Below are positions 24,469 to 36,316 of a stretch of DNA of 64,000 nucleotides, piece after piece (the first letter of the stretch is position 1; every line of letters starts with the position of its first letter). Source of the DNA: Synaphobranchus kaupii (lineage: Eukaryota; Chordata; Actinopteri; Anguilliformes; Synaphobranchidae); contig CM056376.1 of the NCBI GenBank assembly GCA_029718625.1, positions 121,674,264 through 121,738,263 on the forward strand, given 5' to 3'. A program made the translations under genes and the position numbers. The notes below the pieces were generated by a model that saw only the letters and a list, made by a program, of their open reading frames with translations, made no database searches and had not been told where the DNA came from.

Positions 24469-25238
24469 CCACGAAGGAAGCTTAACATAGCCAGGGTTTC
24501 TTTGCATTAGCTGACTTGACAAAACCTAACCACCACAATCCGGTATAACCGATACTATGAAGGTGGTTAACCACTTGCTAAGTGAACAAGGGCCTCAAGC
24601 TCTGTGTGGATTCCCATAACAGGGGGGCAACAATGAGTCTATAGCGGTACAGTATGGGCTGTACTCGAGCAGCGTATTTCTCTCCTGAGGAAAAAATACT
24701 GGTCGCTATCCCCCCCTGGTGTCATTGTTTATTTTGCTCAGATGAACACAAAAGATATTAACAAGCAATAAATGGGGGAAAAGCAAAGCTCAACGTGAAA
24801 CAGTCACTACATGATCAAATTGAGAAAACCCTTTCATTTTACTCAATAACACTCTGTAGGGTGGTAACTGAGTGAGGGAATCACCTCATTGGTTGGTCTC
24901 AGTTGAGACTGAGAGCATGGTTGTCATTGAACATACTGGAAGATCTGTCACATTGTCAGTAAGCAAAGCCAATGTGCTTTACAGGGTTATACTATTTGTA
25001 AACTGATAATTTTGAGTGGATTTATAATCTGTAAAGTACCAACTACACAAACGTCCAATTTCCCCTGTGATAACCTGCGCCCTGATAAATCACAGATTTG
25101 GATTTATAAAATCCATATATGTGGTTTATTTTGCCTCAATCTGATATACAGCTAAACCCATGTTAGTATGACACTTTGGAAAACCACATTAATACGATGC
25201 TGCATTTCAGGAAATTCCACAATGTTTTTTTTTTTTTT
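24469..25238. other. No recognised gene
   Basis: AT-rich sequence without supported features. Confidence 0.4.
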
Positions 25239-25328
25239 ACACTTTTTTCAGCCATGTCTCAAAATGTTCTTTATGCTTTTTTTTACACTTTTTTCAGCCA
25301 TGTCTCAAAATGTCCTTTATGCTTGGAG
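25239..25328. repeat. 46-bp tandem duplication
   Basis: Two copies, starting at 25239 and 25285, of a unit beginning ACACTTTTTTCAGCCATG. They differ at one visible site (GTTCTTT/GTCCTTT), apart from the poly-T lead-in. Confidence 0.9.
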
Positions 25329-25764
25329 ACCCATACTCTCAACAGTCTAGTTCTAAGATGCGTTGCTCAGTAGTGTAATAATTGTGTGACAGTTATTTGT
25401 GTGAAAGTCTTGGTAGGTGTCTATTTTTGCCTCATTTGTTCTTTATTTTTGACATTGTTAATTGCTACTTGCAATGATTTAATAATAATAATAATAATAA
25501 ATGTTTTGTGAAAGAGGAAACAGGGAGGACTAACGAGGTCTTTGTAAGCTTTCAGGTCTAACTACAAATGATTGAGTGCCTGTGGTATTGATTTAGACAC
25601 TCCCATGAAATCCTGCAGCAGAGTAATGGGTTTCTTGCATAAGCCTACACATTTCCGTTACACAGTGACTAATTTTAGCATTTGATCGCAATCACTCAAA
25701 AAAACAAAATTGCTGGGGCTAATCCTACTAATGCCACGTCCAAAGCTCTAAAGCAGGGATGGGC

Positions 25765-26060
25765 AACTCCAGGCCTCGCGGGCCGGTGTGTATGCAGGTT
25801 TAACTCCAGGCCTCGCGGGCCGGTGTGTATGCAGGTTTAACTCCAGGCCTCGCGGGCCGGTGTGTATGCAGGTTTAACTCCAGGCCTCGCGGGCCGGTGT
25901 GTATGCAGGTTTAACTCCAGGCCTCGCGGGCCGGTGTGTATGCAGGTTTAACTCCAGGCCTCGCGGGCCGGTGTGTATGCAGGTTTAACTCCAGGCCTCG
26001 CGGGCCGGTGTGTATGCAGGTTTAACTCCAGGCCTCGCGGGCCGGTGTGTTTGCAGGTTT
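25765..26060 (+). repeat. Left 37-bp tandem array, 8 units
   Basis: Units start at 25765, 25802, 25839, 25876, 25913, 25950, 25987 and 26024. All carry GGCCTCGCGGGCCGG and are almost identical; the last has a TTTGC variant. Part of the hAT MITE. Confidence 0.95.
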
Positions 26061-26271
26061 TTGCTACCACCAGTTACCAATTATTTAATTAGCCCAATCA
26101 TTTACATGATCTGATATTTTTTACATTCCACTATGTGAACAGCAACTAATGAATGTTCTTGTGCCAGTATGCATGTATTGTAGCGTTTTATTGTGGTCTA
26201 ATTTATGAGTGAATCAGTTTTGGTGTATGTGACTAATTAGCTGATTGAGGCAGGGTAACTGATGGCTGCAA

Positions 26272-26645
26272 AAACCTGCATACACACCGGCCCGTGAGGC
26301 CTGGAGTTAAACCTGCATACACACCGGCCCGTGAGGCCTGGAGTTAAACCTGCATACACACCGGCCCGTGAGGCCTGGAGTTAAACCTGCATACACACCG
26401 GCCTGCGAGGCCTGGAGTTAAACCTGCATACACACCGGCCCTTGAGGCCTGGAGTTAAACCTGCATACACACCGGCCCGCGAGGCCTGGAGTTAAACCTG
26501 CATACACACACCGGCCCGTGAGGCCTGGAGTTAAACCTGCATACACACCGGCCCGTGAGGCCTGGAGTTAAACCTGCATATACACCGGCCCGTGAGGCCT
26601 GGAGTTAAACCTGCATACACACCGGCCCGTGAGGCCTGGAGTTGC
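26272..26645 (-). repeat. Right 37-bp tandem array, 10 units
   Basis: Complementary units each end with CTGGAGTT, at 26301, 26338, 26375, 26412, 26449, 26486, 26525, 26562, 26599 and 26636. Most read CCGGCCCGTGAGGCC, differing from the left array at one CpG-type position. Single-unit variants include CTGCGAGG, CTTGAGG and CCGCGAGG. One unit has an extra AC (39 bp). Confidence 0.95.
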
Positions 26646-26662
26646 CCATCCCTGCTCTAAAT

Positions 26663-27978
26663 TATCTAGTTATGTTAACCGTTATATTGGCTGATTTGTG
26701 AAAAAGGCATGGCCATGGGTAGTGCATACCCACTGGAGTATCTACCCATTCCATGCAACCATGAACCGATACATGGAAAATATGTACGCCATTGTTTATT
26801 GTCCTGCTCTAATCTAATATTAATTCATATTCGTATTCACAATATTTACATGGAACCTCGGATTTCCAGAATGGGAAATCCCATGGGTGTTAACTCACAT
26901 CAAGCCAACCTGGCTATCTTAATAATGCATCTATTAACATTTAGTCATGTTGACGGTCTGTTAGCAAATATATTTATATGTATGTAAAGTGCACACATTA
27001 TTTGTTAAGTGTTTATAACAACACATAACAACCTGAGGTGTCAAGAGAATATTTTTCTGTTGGTTGAAAATAACCTTCTCATCCCTTTTCGATTCCCAAT
27101 AATTTATCCTATTCCTTTCCCTCAAACAAATAGTTACATTGTTTCCCACGTTATCGCTGAGGGCCTGCATTCTATAAATTATTGTGTGGCACTACCTCCA
27201 AATGGAATGCATGTCCAAGTTACAATATTAACAGTCATTACAAATTGTGCCAGAAATGAAAACACGTACTTCACTCCTGCCTTCTTATAATGGTCTCACA
27301 GGCCTGATGGAGCTTCATAACCCAGGGCTATAATCTGAGAAGGAGAAGAATCCTGGAACAATTAAATTAGCTTGATGTCTGGCCAATTACAGGATCTGCT
27401 TTGTGGTTTCTGAAGTGTATAATTTGTGCTGTTACTGACCTGGAGTAAGATGATAGTGTTAGATTTGTGAGCTTAGTCCAGAGATAGAGTTGGTTTTCTT
27501 AACTTGCTCATTTGGAGAAAAGGGACAGGGAACAATCCATAACTTTCCTTTGTTTACCTTTGAACCATTTTGCCTGAAGTTTTGAAATATCAGAGTTGTG
27601 GCCACAGTTACAGTCTTAGTCTTTGAGTACATTGTAAAGCACTGCTGCTGGCACTGGAGGTGTATGGTGTCACTGCATGCGTAGGACTCATCACGCAGTC
27701 TCCATAGGCGACTAAGGCCTGCTCTGTAGCTGACTCTGCAAACTAATTTAAGTTTAATTCAGAAGTGCCAAGAGGGAAATGTACTGGTGTGAGAGAGCTG
27801 ATTGCAAAAAAAAAATACCTTGATTCATTTTGTATGTCTTGGATTGTGTGAGAACCTGATCTGTGTATATGTTTTGTTGGAGGAACTTACGGATTGGACC
27901 ATTTTTCAAAGTAAAAAGATTGTAGACTTGGCTTTGTTGCTGATATTTGGATTGGAACCTAAATTGTAAATGGGGTTT
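26663..27978. other. No recognised gene
   Basis: Short frames (26709-26987, 27009-27290) lack recognisable domains. The stretch 27300-27420 has homeodomain-like AATTA motifs but no further support for a regulatory role. Confidence 0.4.
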
Positions 27979-28029
27979 ATGGTCAGATGAGACCAAAATC
28001 TAGCTATTTGGCCATGCACACCAGCATCT
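27979..28029 (+). pseudogene. Tc1-like transposase fragment
   Basis: Reads W-S-D-E-T-K-I, a stop, then L-F-G-H-A-H-Q-H. This matches the conserved segment of fish Tc1 transposases around the first catalytic aspartate (S-D-E-T-K). The in-frame TAG and the lack of flanking coding sequence show it is a dead scrap. Confidence 0.6.
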
Positions 28030-28439
28030 ACTGTTCCTGGGGCTATTGCTAATGTCAACAGAATGATCAACTCCAGAGGGTAACAAGGTAATCAACAGAT
28101 TAATGAATTAAAGCTGTTGAGCAATGGTCATTTGAGTTTTCATCATTTCATCATTGTTTCAGTGTCTTAAATGACAATACTGTCCTCAAAAAAATGTATT
28201 ATGCTATTTTTACAGTAAGCCTGCCAATTATATTAATATGGGGTGAAATTTAAATGAAATATGTATTGTTTCAGCATCCAGTAGTATAGTTTTTAAAATA
28301 CCAATTTAATGAAAGAACAGTTCTGAATTTAGCTAAGACCCGCAATTCTTGAGACACAAACAATAACACTATATGCAGCATATTTAGGCTTTGAGCCCGA
28401 AGGGCTTGTTTTCCACAGTTTATTTTTTTTGCTAAATTT
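28030..28439. other. No recognised gene
   Basis: AT-rich; nothing supported. Confidence 0.4.
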
Positions 28440-29170
28440 CCAGAGAGATGGTACATCTTAGAGACATGACACTTGGCACACTCATCATAAATGTATGAAA
28501 TGAAGAGTGTTCAAAATCTCACCTCAATCAGCCTCATGGTGGCGCTATAATTAAAATTTATATTTATTCACAGTTTTAATGTAATATCTCCCACACCCTT
28601 TGTCCAGTTCACACCAAATGTGCTATGAGTATTCCCTGGAAGCACATGTACTTGCATGCACAATTGGGATACTTTCAAAGTGCAGTCAAAAGTCACAAAG
28701 CACGCACTTATTTTAAAAAGTAAAAACATGATGAAAAACATTCTATTTAAAATACATTGGTAAGTAAATTACTGAGATATTACAGTGTAATAATACATTT
28801 GATTTTTTAATAGAAAAATTTGATTATTGCTTCAAATTAAAGAGAAGGGAGAGGTTTTAGTCTCACACCATCGTCTCTGGTTTGGTCATTCTGCTGTTGG
28901 CCGGTATAACTACTACCTCCCATCGCAACCTACAGCATTCTGATGTACCTGGTCTACCAACGCAAAAGTTAGCCACTCGAGTCAATAGACTACATTCACA
29001 AAAATTCCCATAGACATACATTATTTTTCAATGTTAAACAGGAAATAATCTTCTGATTTGTGTAGAATGTGTATAGAAGCTGCATGTCATATTGCTTTTA
29101 TATTCTTAAATGTCGTATAATTGAATTTCTTTAGGCTTTTAATGGCTCAAACCCCAAATTGACGCTTGCG
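28440..29170. repeat. Possible old dispersed repeat(s)
   Basis: Wording such as ACTTGGCACACTCAT and CATGGTGGCGCTATAAT (28468-28552) resembles interspersed repeats common in fish genomes, as does the block near 28920-29020. No ends or coding parts could be defined. Confidence 0.3.
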
Positions 29171-32151
29171 GCTATATTTATCATTTGTTTTCATTTCAAC
29201 AAAATATATTGAATAATATATTTTTTGTGTGAATACTTTAAGTATACGTGCTAGCCAGTTGCAGATGTATGGTGAAAGAAGTTGATGAAGACTATAAAGA
29301 GTTGTGAACCTCAATTACTTTTCTGAATGAACAACCCTTAGTGTCCTGTAAAACCTGGTCAGCAGCAGGTTTAGGTAGTCTGCAACACTAGTATCCTCTT
29401 GGTGGCATTTAACGCACACTGCAATAGGGACTAAGGCACTTTGGTCTTTATTTTGTTCTGCATCTTGTTCTTGAGAACTTCCCGTGCTAATCTACTACTG
29501 GAAGGCACGTGGCCCGTGGGGTCACAAGATACGTATATGCAAGGCCAAATTATCAGAACCGGACACACAGTTAATTGAGCCTGTCTTAATTCTAGTAACA
29601 TAACCATTTTATTTCTAACAGACAGAGACCCAGGTGAGAAATAACTTGATGTTGTATATGATTTTCAAAGGCAGAAGGTATACATTGTATGGAAAGCTAT
29701 TTATTTCCAGGATTTGCCATAGCTGGCCATTATTGGAGGATCGAGAGATAATTTACAACAAGGCCTCAAGGAAATATAATTATTCTCTACCAATTTTTCT
29801 CAGCTCATTCATCACACTCACAGTGAACAGGTTATTATAGAATGGCTGATATCCCAACACAATGATCCAGTGTACATCAGATAAGAAGAGAAGAAGAAAA
29901 AAAAGACTTCTCTTTGGAGATCAAACTGTTCAGCCTGCATACAATATTAGGTTTATTTTTGCTCATCCCTCATTTGGTAATTATATCTTAAAAGACCTAT
30001 GTCATATTTCGACAATTTTTTTGTTTTACAACACAGGATACTGGATTGTATGTAGTTTCATGTTTAATTGTAATATACTATTTATACAAGCAGTAACTGA
30101 AATTGATGTTTCTAGTTAGTTATGGCATGAAAGGTACAATGGGTAGGAACCACCCACCCCCAACAGTAAATGACTGTATACTGTATAGTTTCTAAGTGAC
30201 AATGATATTGCAGTCACACACTAGTGATAAAGTGATTATAAAATGATAACAAAAGTTTAATAAAAATGACAATTTCCTGTTAGCTAGCCAAAGGATATTA
30301 TTCAGAGAAAGAGATGTCATTCTGCAGCAGAAGAAGGCATCCAAAAATTGGAGTAGTGCTGGGCATTTTTTATGATTTTCATTGCTGAAATGCCTGAGGG
30401 AACACAAATAGAGTACTCAAGTACTTGTTTGTTATTGTAAATGTTCTAACTAGGAGTGTACAGGGGTGGGGGGGCTGATGAAAATCTGTTGTATCTGCTC
30501 ACCTTGCACTGTTATTTAATGAAGGCATCTGCCATACATTAAAACGTGCTTCATTATGCACAACAAATTGCCGTTGTTTAATTTCCTGTTTAATGCCACT
30601 AAGCTCATTTTCCAAATATCTTTTGAATATCATTGGTCAACTTCGGGGGAAAAAAGGGGAGATGATGATGATGTCATGCATGAAGGTAGACAATTGCAAT
30701 ATAAATGCTTGAGAGAGTTTCATGAGGATGTGCTGTTTCAGTTTCCCCTTGTATGTAATAATTTGAGTTTAATTTCCTAACATCACATCTTTGCGATTTT
30801 AAAAGAAAAAAGAAAATTTGAAAAAAATTGTCATCATGAAACTTTTATAAAATAAAATAAAAAAGTTTTATAACAATTCTTACAGAAAGCGTAACAATCT
30901 AAATTGATCTTGCAATAGCATTTTTAATGCTGACTTATTTGCAAAGTATAGTTTTAATTACCTGCAACTTTTCCTGCCAAAACTATACCAGATGGAAAAA
31001 AGATCTGACAGTCAGAGATTATACTGTATATCTACAGTATATCAGTCCTTTTAATTCCTAGCGGCACAGAAAAAGTGGGGGAAAAATTTAATCATTATCT
31101 ATAGCTAGCTAACTAAACAATTTATGAGAATGGCAATGTATGGGAGCAAACACACAATTCACATAGAGATCAGGATGCTGTTGAAAAAATATATTATGTT
31201 TCACTATAGATTATATTCACACTGCCACAATGTTGATTCAAATTCTGACAAAGGTCACCCTAGAATTGAGTGTGATCTAGCTTTAGCATCATTGCAGCTG
31301 CATCCTTGATGATGCCAGCAATGTTGAAAACACCACTGCTTTAGTGGATCCATTCATTTACTTTCATTTATTATCAAGGAGGCTCTTTTTTTTCGAGTGT
31401 CATATAGCACTTGAGCAGTCCTTGTCTTCCGAGCGCTTAAGCATTCGAATGCTCGTGACCATCCCTAGTTAAGAGCAATGAACAACGACATTTAATTGAA
31501 CTGAAACACCCCTAAGACTTGTTGCTAATCAGTGCTCCTAACAACATTAGGACTGTTATGCATAAATAAAGCTTTCATGTCTCCTTAATATATAGGAACT
31601 ACCTGTCTAGAACATTCTAAGCACTCTCTGCAGTGGAAGAGGGCCCAATGTAATGTCAGGGTATTATTCACTACTGGCTTTAGTTATGACCACATTTTCC
31701 CCTTGATTACCTGTGCAGGGCCTTCCTCCAGCATATGAAAACAGTCTTAGTCCAGTGCTCATAAAAGGCACAATATCAGACTGATCGGGTTTATGTGTAT
31801 TCATTCATCACTGGAAAACATAACTTTCAACCAATGTGAGTTAATTCAATCAATTATCAAATTCATTCGGTAAATGTATAGCCTAAGGATCTACTATGTG
31901 CCTATTGGTTACAATACCGTAAATGTAAAACAAACAATGCTATCTGGCAGAAATCTGTTATTAGTGAGCATGCTTTTACATGGATAAGTATGGCTAGTGC
32001 ATTGCACAGAGTAAGCGGTTTTCTGTGTGACATAGACTATTTTGCCTTCTGCGTTATGGTTCTTATCGTAGATGATAACATCTGTTAACATGCACAGATA
32101 ATGTTACAGTGGAGGCTACAGCTCTCATATATGTAATTAATTAAATTTCTA
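29171..32151. other. Nearly 3 kb with no recognised gene
   Basis: AT-rich DNA. A fragment ending GCTCGTGACCATCCCTAG (about 31451-31468) resembles a hAT terminus without a partner. A palindromic ATACTGTATATCTACAGTAT lies at 31021-31040. No supported coding or RNA gene. Confidence 0.4.
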
Positions 32152-32434
32152 CACTGCAAAAAACTAAAAAATAAGTTAATCACAACAATAATTGTATAGT
32201 GTTATATTTAGACTTCTTATTTCTATTACGTTTTTGCTAAATAAGACAAAAATATTGCCGATGAGGTGAGAGTTTTACTAATTTCAAGATTTGCCATTGG
32301 GGTAAGATAATTTCACTTGTCAAGCAAAAAGTAACTTAAAACAAGATAATATTGTCTACTGGAGAGAAAATAATAAGATTGTAAATCTCATTACAAGACC
32401 AAAACACTTGTTAAGACAGATATTTTTTGCAGTG
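32152..32434. mobile_element. TA-flanked MITE, CACTGCAAAAAA ends
   Basis: The left end CACTGCAAAAAAC and right end TTTTTTGCAGTG are perfect inverted repeats of about 12 bases. TA sits directly outside each (32150-32151 and 32435-32436), consistent with a Tc1/mariner-type target duplication. CACTG ends also resemble CACTA elements, so the class is open. 283 bp, AT-rich, non-coding. Confidence 0.7.
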
Positions 32435-33097
32435 TAGTTTAACAAGCACATGATCTTCATGTAATATAGATCAAATTAATATTTTTTCTTACATATATTT
32501 TGCTGAATTTCTTCATTTGAATATTTAATTGAAAAACATAATTTACTCTGTGATACTTTTTAGTATCTGTGGATTACATTGGAAAGGTTTGTCATTGGCT
32601 TCGTGCTTTCATTTGAAGATTCTCTAAGGCAGAAAATGGATATGCAGCTGAAAGCAATGAGAGGATTGGAGAGTATCCCACTGCTCTTTGCTTAAGCCCA
32701 TTCCCATCAAAGGCTAACATTTTCGGCAATACAAAGCAATCCCGTTTCAAGTGTCATTGAGCAATGAGACATGGCACGGACTCGTGGAGCATCAAAGCGG
32801 TCCTGAACTGCAGCACATGGAGCAGATTGTGATCTTTCTGCAAAAAGGCTGCTCAGTCACTCCACCAGGCAGTGATCAACAACAACAAAAAAAAAGACCA
32901 GTACTAGCACTTTCCTCTGGACAATATTGATTCCACTGCAAAGATATTTCATGTCATAATGCACCGGCATATAAAAAATGAAACGCACAATCCATTCCAT
33001 TCATTAGTGCTATGACGATTAAAATTGCTGCATGCAATGGGGCTGTGTAAACATAAAATAAATCAACTGCGTTATCCAAGCACATTACGGGTAGGTA
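32435..33097. other. Unique-looking stretch, possible conserved non-coding DNA
   Basis: 32590-32900 is less AT-biased and free of recognisable repeats, but no motif or frame supports a definite call. Confidence 0.25.
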
Positions 33098-33203
33098 CAC
33101 AGTAAAAGGTCCAGAGTTAAATAAACTCTGATAGAGTACATTTTATCCCTTTTGAAATCATATAAACTTCAGTAAGAGTAGTAACACTCACCATTTTACT
33201 CTG
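33098..33203. mobile_element. Short TA-flanked MITE
   Basis: The ends CACAGTAAAAGGT and (complement) CAGAGTAAAATGG form an imperfect inverted repeat with TA on each side (33096-33097 and 33204-33205). Inside are GAGTTAAATAAACTCT-type small palindromes. About 106 bp, non-coding. Confidence 0.55.
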
Positions 33204-33888
33204 TAATTAATTTTGCTTTATAAACTTGATGTATGCATGACGGTAAATTCTACGAATGCTTTGATGCAAGAAAAAATTAGTTAAGTGGTTAATTAAGGAA
33301 ATTACATGAGATTTCCAATGGCTAGTCAGGTCAAGTCAGCACAAAGATTATTGACCAATGGTTGAATGAGCTTCTGCCACGGTCTCCATCAGTCGGTCTA
33401 CTTCCTGTGGTGGTGGCCTGAACAATCACGATGCAGACCCAATGCGAACTTACTATGCCATGCCTTGCATACTAAGCTTTCCTGCCTTCTTGTAAAGCAT
33501 TTTTTCCTGGATTCTTGAGAGATACATTTTCAGAATTTCTGAAAACTTTACTCATCCTGTTTCTTGCACATTAGCTCTATGACTCTAACGATTCTAACTA
33601 CTGCCAGACTCATGCTGTTATCTAAGCTGAATACCCATAGTGGATATATATATATTTAAAAAAAATGTATAGCATAATTTTAATGAAGTTGTGGATCCTT
33701 TCACACGTGCACCTGATATGCCTTATAACTGCTAGCTCATGTAATGTTTTAGAATGTACCGTGTCAGTGCAAAATGTCATGGATGGTTCAAGTGCTTCAT
33801 ATAAAATATGCACAGTACCAGTAACAGCTCAATATTGAATTTTATTTAATAAATGTATATCATCAGCTACTGTGTGTGTGTATACTGT
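33204..33888. other. No recognised gene
   Basis: A short TA run at 33646-33655 and a GT run at 33870-33880 precede the SINE. Nothing else is supported. Confidence 0.4.
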
Positions 33889-34166
33889 GGGATGATTAGC
33901 CAGATTGAAAGAGTCAGGTTGGGAATTTAGCCAGGACACCAGGAAACCGGGAACCCCCACTCTTTACAATAAGTGTCATGGGATCTTTAATGACCACAGT
34001 GAGTCAGGACCTGTTTAACGTCTCATACAGCACAGTGTCCCCATCACTGCACTGGGGCGTATTTTGATCAGGGGGAAGATTGTCCCCTACTGGCCCACCA
34101 ACACCACTTCCAGCAGCAACTTAGTTTTCCCAGCAGGTCTCCCATCCAAGTACTAGCCAAGCCCAC
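33889..34166 (-). mobile_element. 5S-rRNA-derived SINE (SINE3-like), 3'-truncated
   Basis: On the minus strand it opens with a 5S rRNA-like segment: GGCTAGTACTTGGATGGGAG then ACC, corresponding to the 3' half of 5S rRNA with its internal promoter region. The body contains GGTCATTAAAGATCCCATGA and AAAGAGTGGGGGTTCC, a combination familiar from fish 5S-headed SINEs. The start of the 5S part and the 3' tail are missing or degraded, so transcription is unlikely. Confidence 0.7.
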
Positions 34167-34189
34167 ACATGGTGGTATGGCTGCTGGCC

Positions 34190-34634
34190 ATAGTGTGTTC
34201 TTGCTTGTTAACAATGTGCCAAACAGTTGGTTTTGACACACCCAGTGTTTTGTCTTTAATTTGTCTTTAATTGATGTATTCTGATGATGACAGACAACAG
34301 CAATAGACTCCAAATGCAAATTCCACACCTAGAATCAACTCCTGTTAGCTTTCTTGTGCATGAACTAATGATGCAATAACACACAGCTGGCCAAAAATCA
34401 GCTGAGCAGCCTTGTCTAATTACTTTTGTTCCCCCAAAATGGGGAGACTGTGTATAAAAATGACTGCAATTCCTACATGGTGAACCCGATATGTATGCAA
34501 ATAGGCTACCTGCAAATTAAAGCTGACAGTTTGCACTTTAACCAAATATTCATTGTTTCACTTCAAATTCAATATGCTGGAGTACAGAGCCAAAACAACA
34601 AAAAATGTGTCAGACATACTTATGGACTGCACTG
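34190..34634 (+). mobile_element. Tc1/mariner-type non-autonomous element, right end
   Basis: The terminus ACATACTTATGGACTGCACTG at 34614-34634, followed by TA, is a typical fish Tc1-type inverted-repeat end. The upstream sequence (for example CCAAATGCAAATTCCACACC and AATTAAAGCTGACAGTTTGC) belongs to a non-coding element known to be common in fish genomes. The left terminus is not recognisable, and the frame over it is an artefact. Confidence 0.6.
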
Positions 34635-34636
34635 TA

Positions 34637-34642
34637 TATACA

Positions 34643-34710
<68 letters not shown>
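34637..34710. repeat. (TA)n microsatellite
   Basis: About 33 TA units immediately beyond the Tc1-type terminus; the TA target site may have seeded the expansion. Confidence 0.95.
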
Positions 34711-34712
<2 letters not shown>

Positions 34713-35816
34713 TGTGTGTGTATGTGTATCACAGTTACCTTTAAGAATGATTGCTCTATAAGAATAGGAAAGGGCAGGACATTGACTTTTCCTTCAATAG
34801 TTGTCAGTTTGTACCAATCAATATGAACAGATTTTCTATTCGGCATAAATAACTTTCATGGTTTATGAGCATAAAGTCCCATGTTGACAATAGAAGCATA
34901 ATTTCCTACTCCACATCATCTAACACAGATTTAGAATAGCTTTCTCAGCTGTCATTATTCCTACATTATCTCTGCCAATATGCGTCATGTTCCAGTACTA
35001 GATTTCAGCACATAAATCATAATACATCACACTGTAACATTTCACTAGTTGCAATGCTACTTCAGTATACAGTAGCAATGTGTCTTCTTTCAGTCAAGCT
35101 CTAGGATGTATTTGGAAGTGTGTGTGTTTTGGAGTGAAGCTCAGGAAGTTTTTGGCCTCGTTTCTGTAGTCCTTTCATGTGCTGCGCTCTGTGGGAGACG
35201 TGTTATGTTGTCGCTGCAGGCTCACGAATCCTTCACATTTTTCAGCTCCGGCACCTTACGCAAAGCTTAACTGTTTCCAAGCAGAAAATCCCTTCACTTT
35301 GGACTCTCAGTTGCCAAGGCAACTGTTTTCAGGGAGTATTTTTCTCCTTCTTTTCCCTTTCCGAATGGGCTTGTCACTAAGAGAAAAGGAAGAGCTTATG
35401 CATGCTGTCAGGAGAACTTCCCTGTAACAAAGAAATTCCAAGGCTGGAATTCCTCCTGAAAATGTATACATCCTGTCACATTTTTGAGCTACCAAGAGGA
35501 AACTAAATAAAAGGGGTCATTTTACATAATTATTTGTCCAATTCTGCCACACGGCTGATTCTAAGCTGGCCTAATTATTCCCGTTGTGGCCCCTGCGAAG
35601 TGTTTACAAAGCTTGAGCTGGTTGGCTTTGCTGAAATGGCATGCATAATTCTCTGCATGGTGTGCCCTGACTCCAGAATTAAGAAGCAAAATGAGAAGGT
35701 TAGGCATGAGAACCACACATAATTATGACAGACACAGACCCCGTTCAGAGATGCTTAATTGGGTATTAAAGTTATACTGGGCGACTTTATGTAATTCCTC
35801 CACACAACCATGTCCG
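34711..35816. other. No recognised gene; one strong RFX-type motif
   Basis: Unique-looking DNA up to the gap. Frames at 35177-35427 lack recognisable domains. Confidence 0.35.
35310..35323. promoter_or_regulatory. Palindromic RFX X-box-like motif
   Basis: GTTGCCAAGGCAAC is a perfect inverted repeat of GTTGCC with a 2-base spacer, matching the known X-box consensus (GTNRCC, 0-3 N, RGYAAC) bound by RFX factors. Whether it is used here is unknown. Confidence 0.45.
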
Positions 35817-36316
35817 NNNNNNNNNNNNNNNNNNNNNNNNNNNNNNNNNNNNNNNNNNNNNNNNNNNNNNNNNNNNNNNNNNNNNNNNNNNNNNNNNNNN
35901 NNNNNNNNNNNNNNNNNNNNNNNNNNNNNNNNNNNNNNNNNNNNNNNNNNNNNNNNNNNNNNNNNNNNNNNNNNNNNNNNNNNNNNNNNNNNNNNNNNNN
36001 NNNNNNNNNNNNNNNNNNNNNNNNNNNNNNNNNNNNNNNNNNNNNNNNNNNNNNNNNNNNNNNNNNNNNNNNNNNNNNNNNNNNNNNNNNNNNNNNNNNN
36101 NNNNNNNNNNNNNNNNNNNNNNNNNNNNNNNNNNNNNNNNNNNNNNNNNNNNNNNNNNNNNNNNNNNNNNNNNNNNNNNNNNNNNNNNNNNNNNNNNNNN
36201 NNNNNNNNNNNNNNNNNNNNNNNNNNNNNNNNNNNNNNNNNNNNNNNNNNNNNNNNNNNNNNNNNNNNNNNNNNNNNNNNNNNNNNNNNNNNNNNNNNNN
36301 NNNNNNNNNNNNNNNN
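35817..36316. other. Assembly gap, exactly 500 N
   Basis: A run of exactly 500 N. The round number suggests a placeholder or estimated size rather than a measured one. Frames through it are meaningless. Confidence 0.99.

Larger units (their letters stand above)
25754..26654. mobile_element. hAT-type MITE with both arms expanded into 37-bp tandem arrays
   Basis: The terminal inverted repeat CAGGGATGGGCAACTCC is perfect at both ends. Outside it are CTCTAAAG (25746-25753) and CTCTAAAT (26655-26662), an 8-bp target duplication with one mismatch, as in hAT elements. The left arm contains 8 and the right arm 10 copies of a 37-bp unit (AACTCCAGGCCTC, GGGCCGGTGTGTATGC, AGGTTT), in opposite orientation. 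Only about 210 bp of unique sequence (26061-26271) lies between. There is no coding capacity, so mobility would need transposase from elsewhere. Confidence 0.93.

Noticed and set aside
25754..26654. CRISPR-like array of regular 37-bp repeats
   Set aside because: Units are directly tandem without spacers, in a eukaryotic hAT element with terminal repeats and an 8-bp duplication.
31390..31470. hAT end (GCTCGTGACCATCCCTAG)
   Set aside because: Only one end is visible, with no partner or target duplication, so a mobile element was not called.
34426..34846. Tyr-Ile repeat frames across the TA tract
   Set aside because: Translation of a (TA)n microsatellite.
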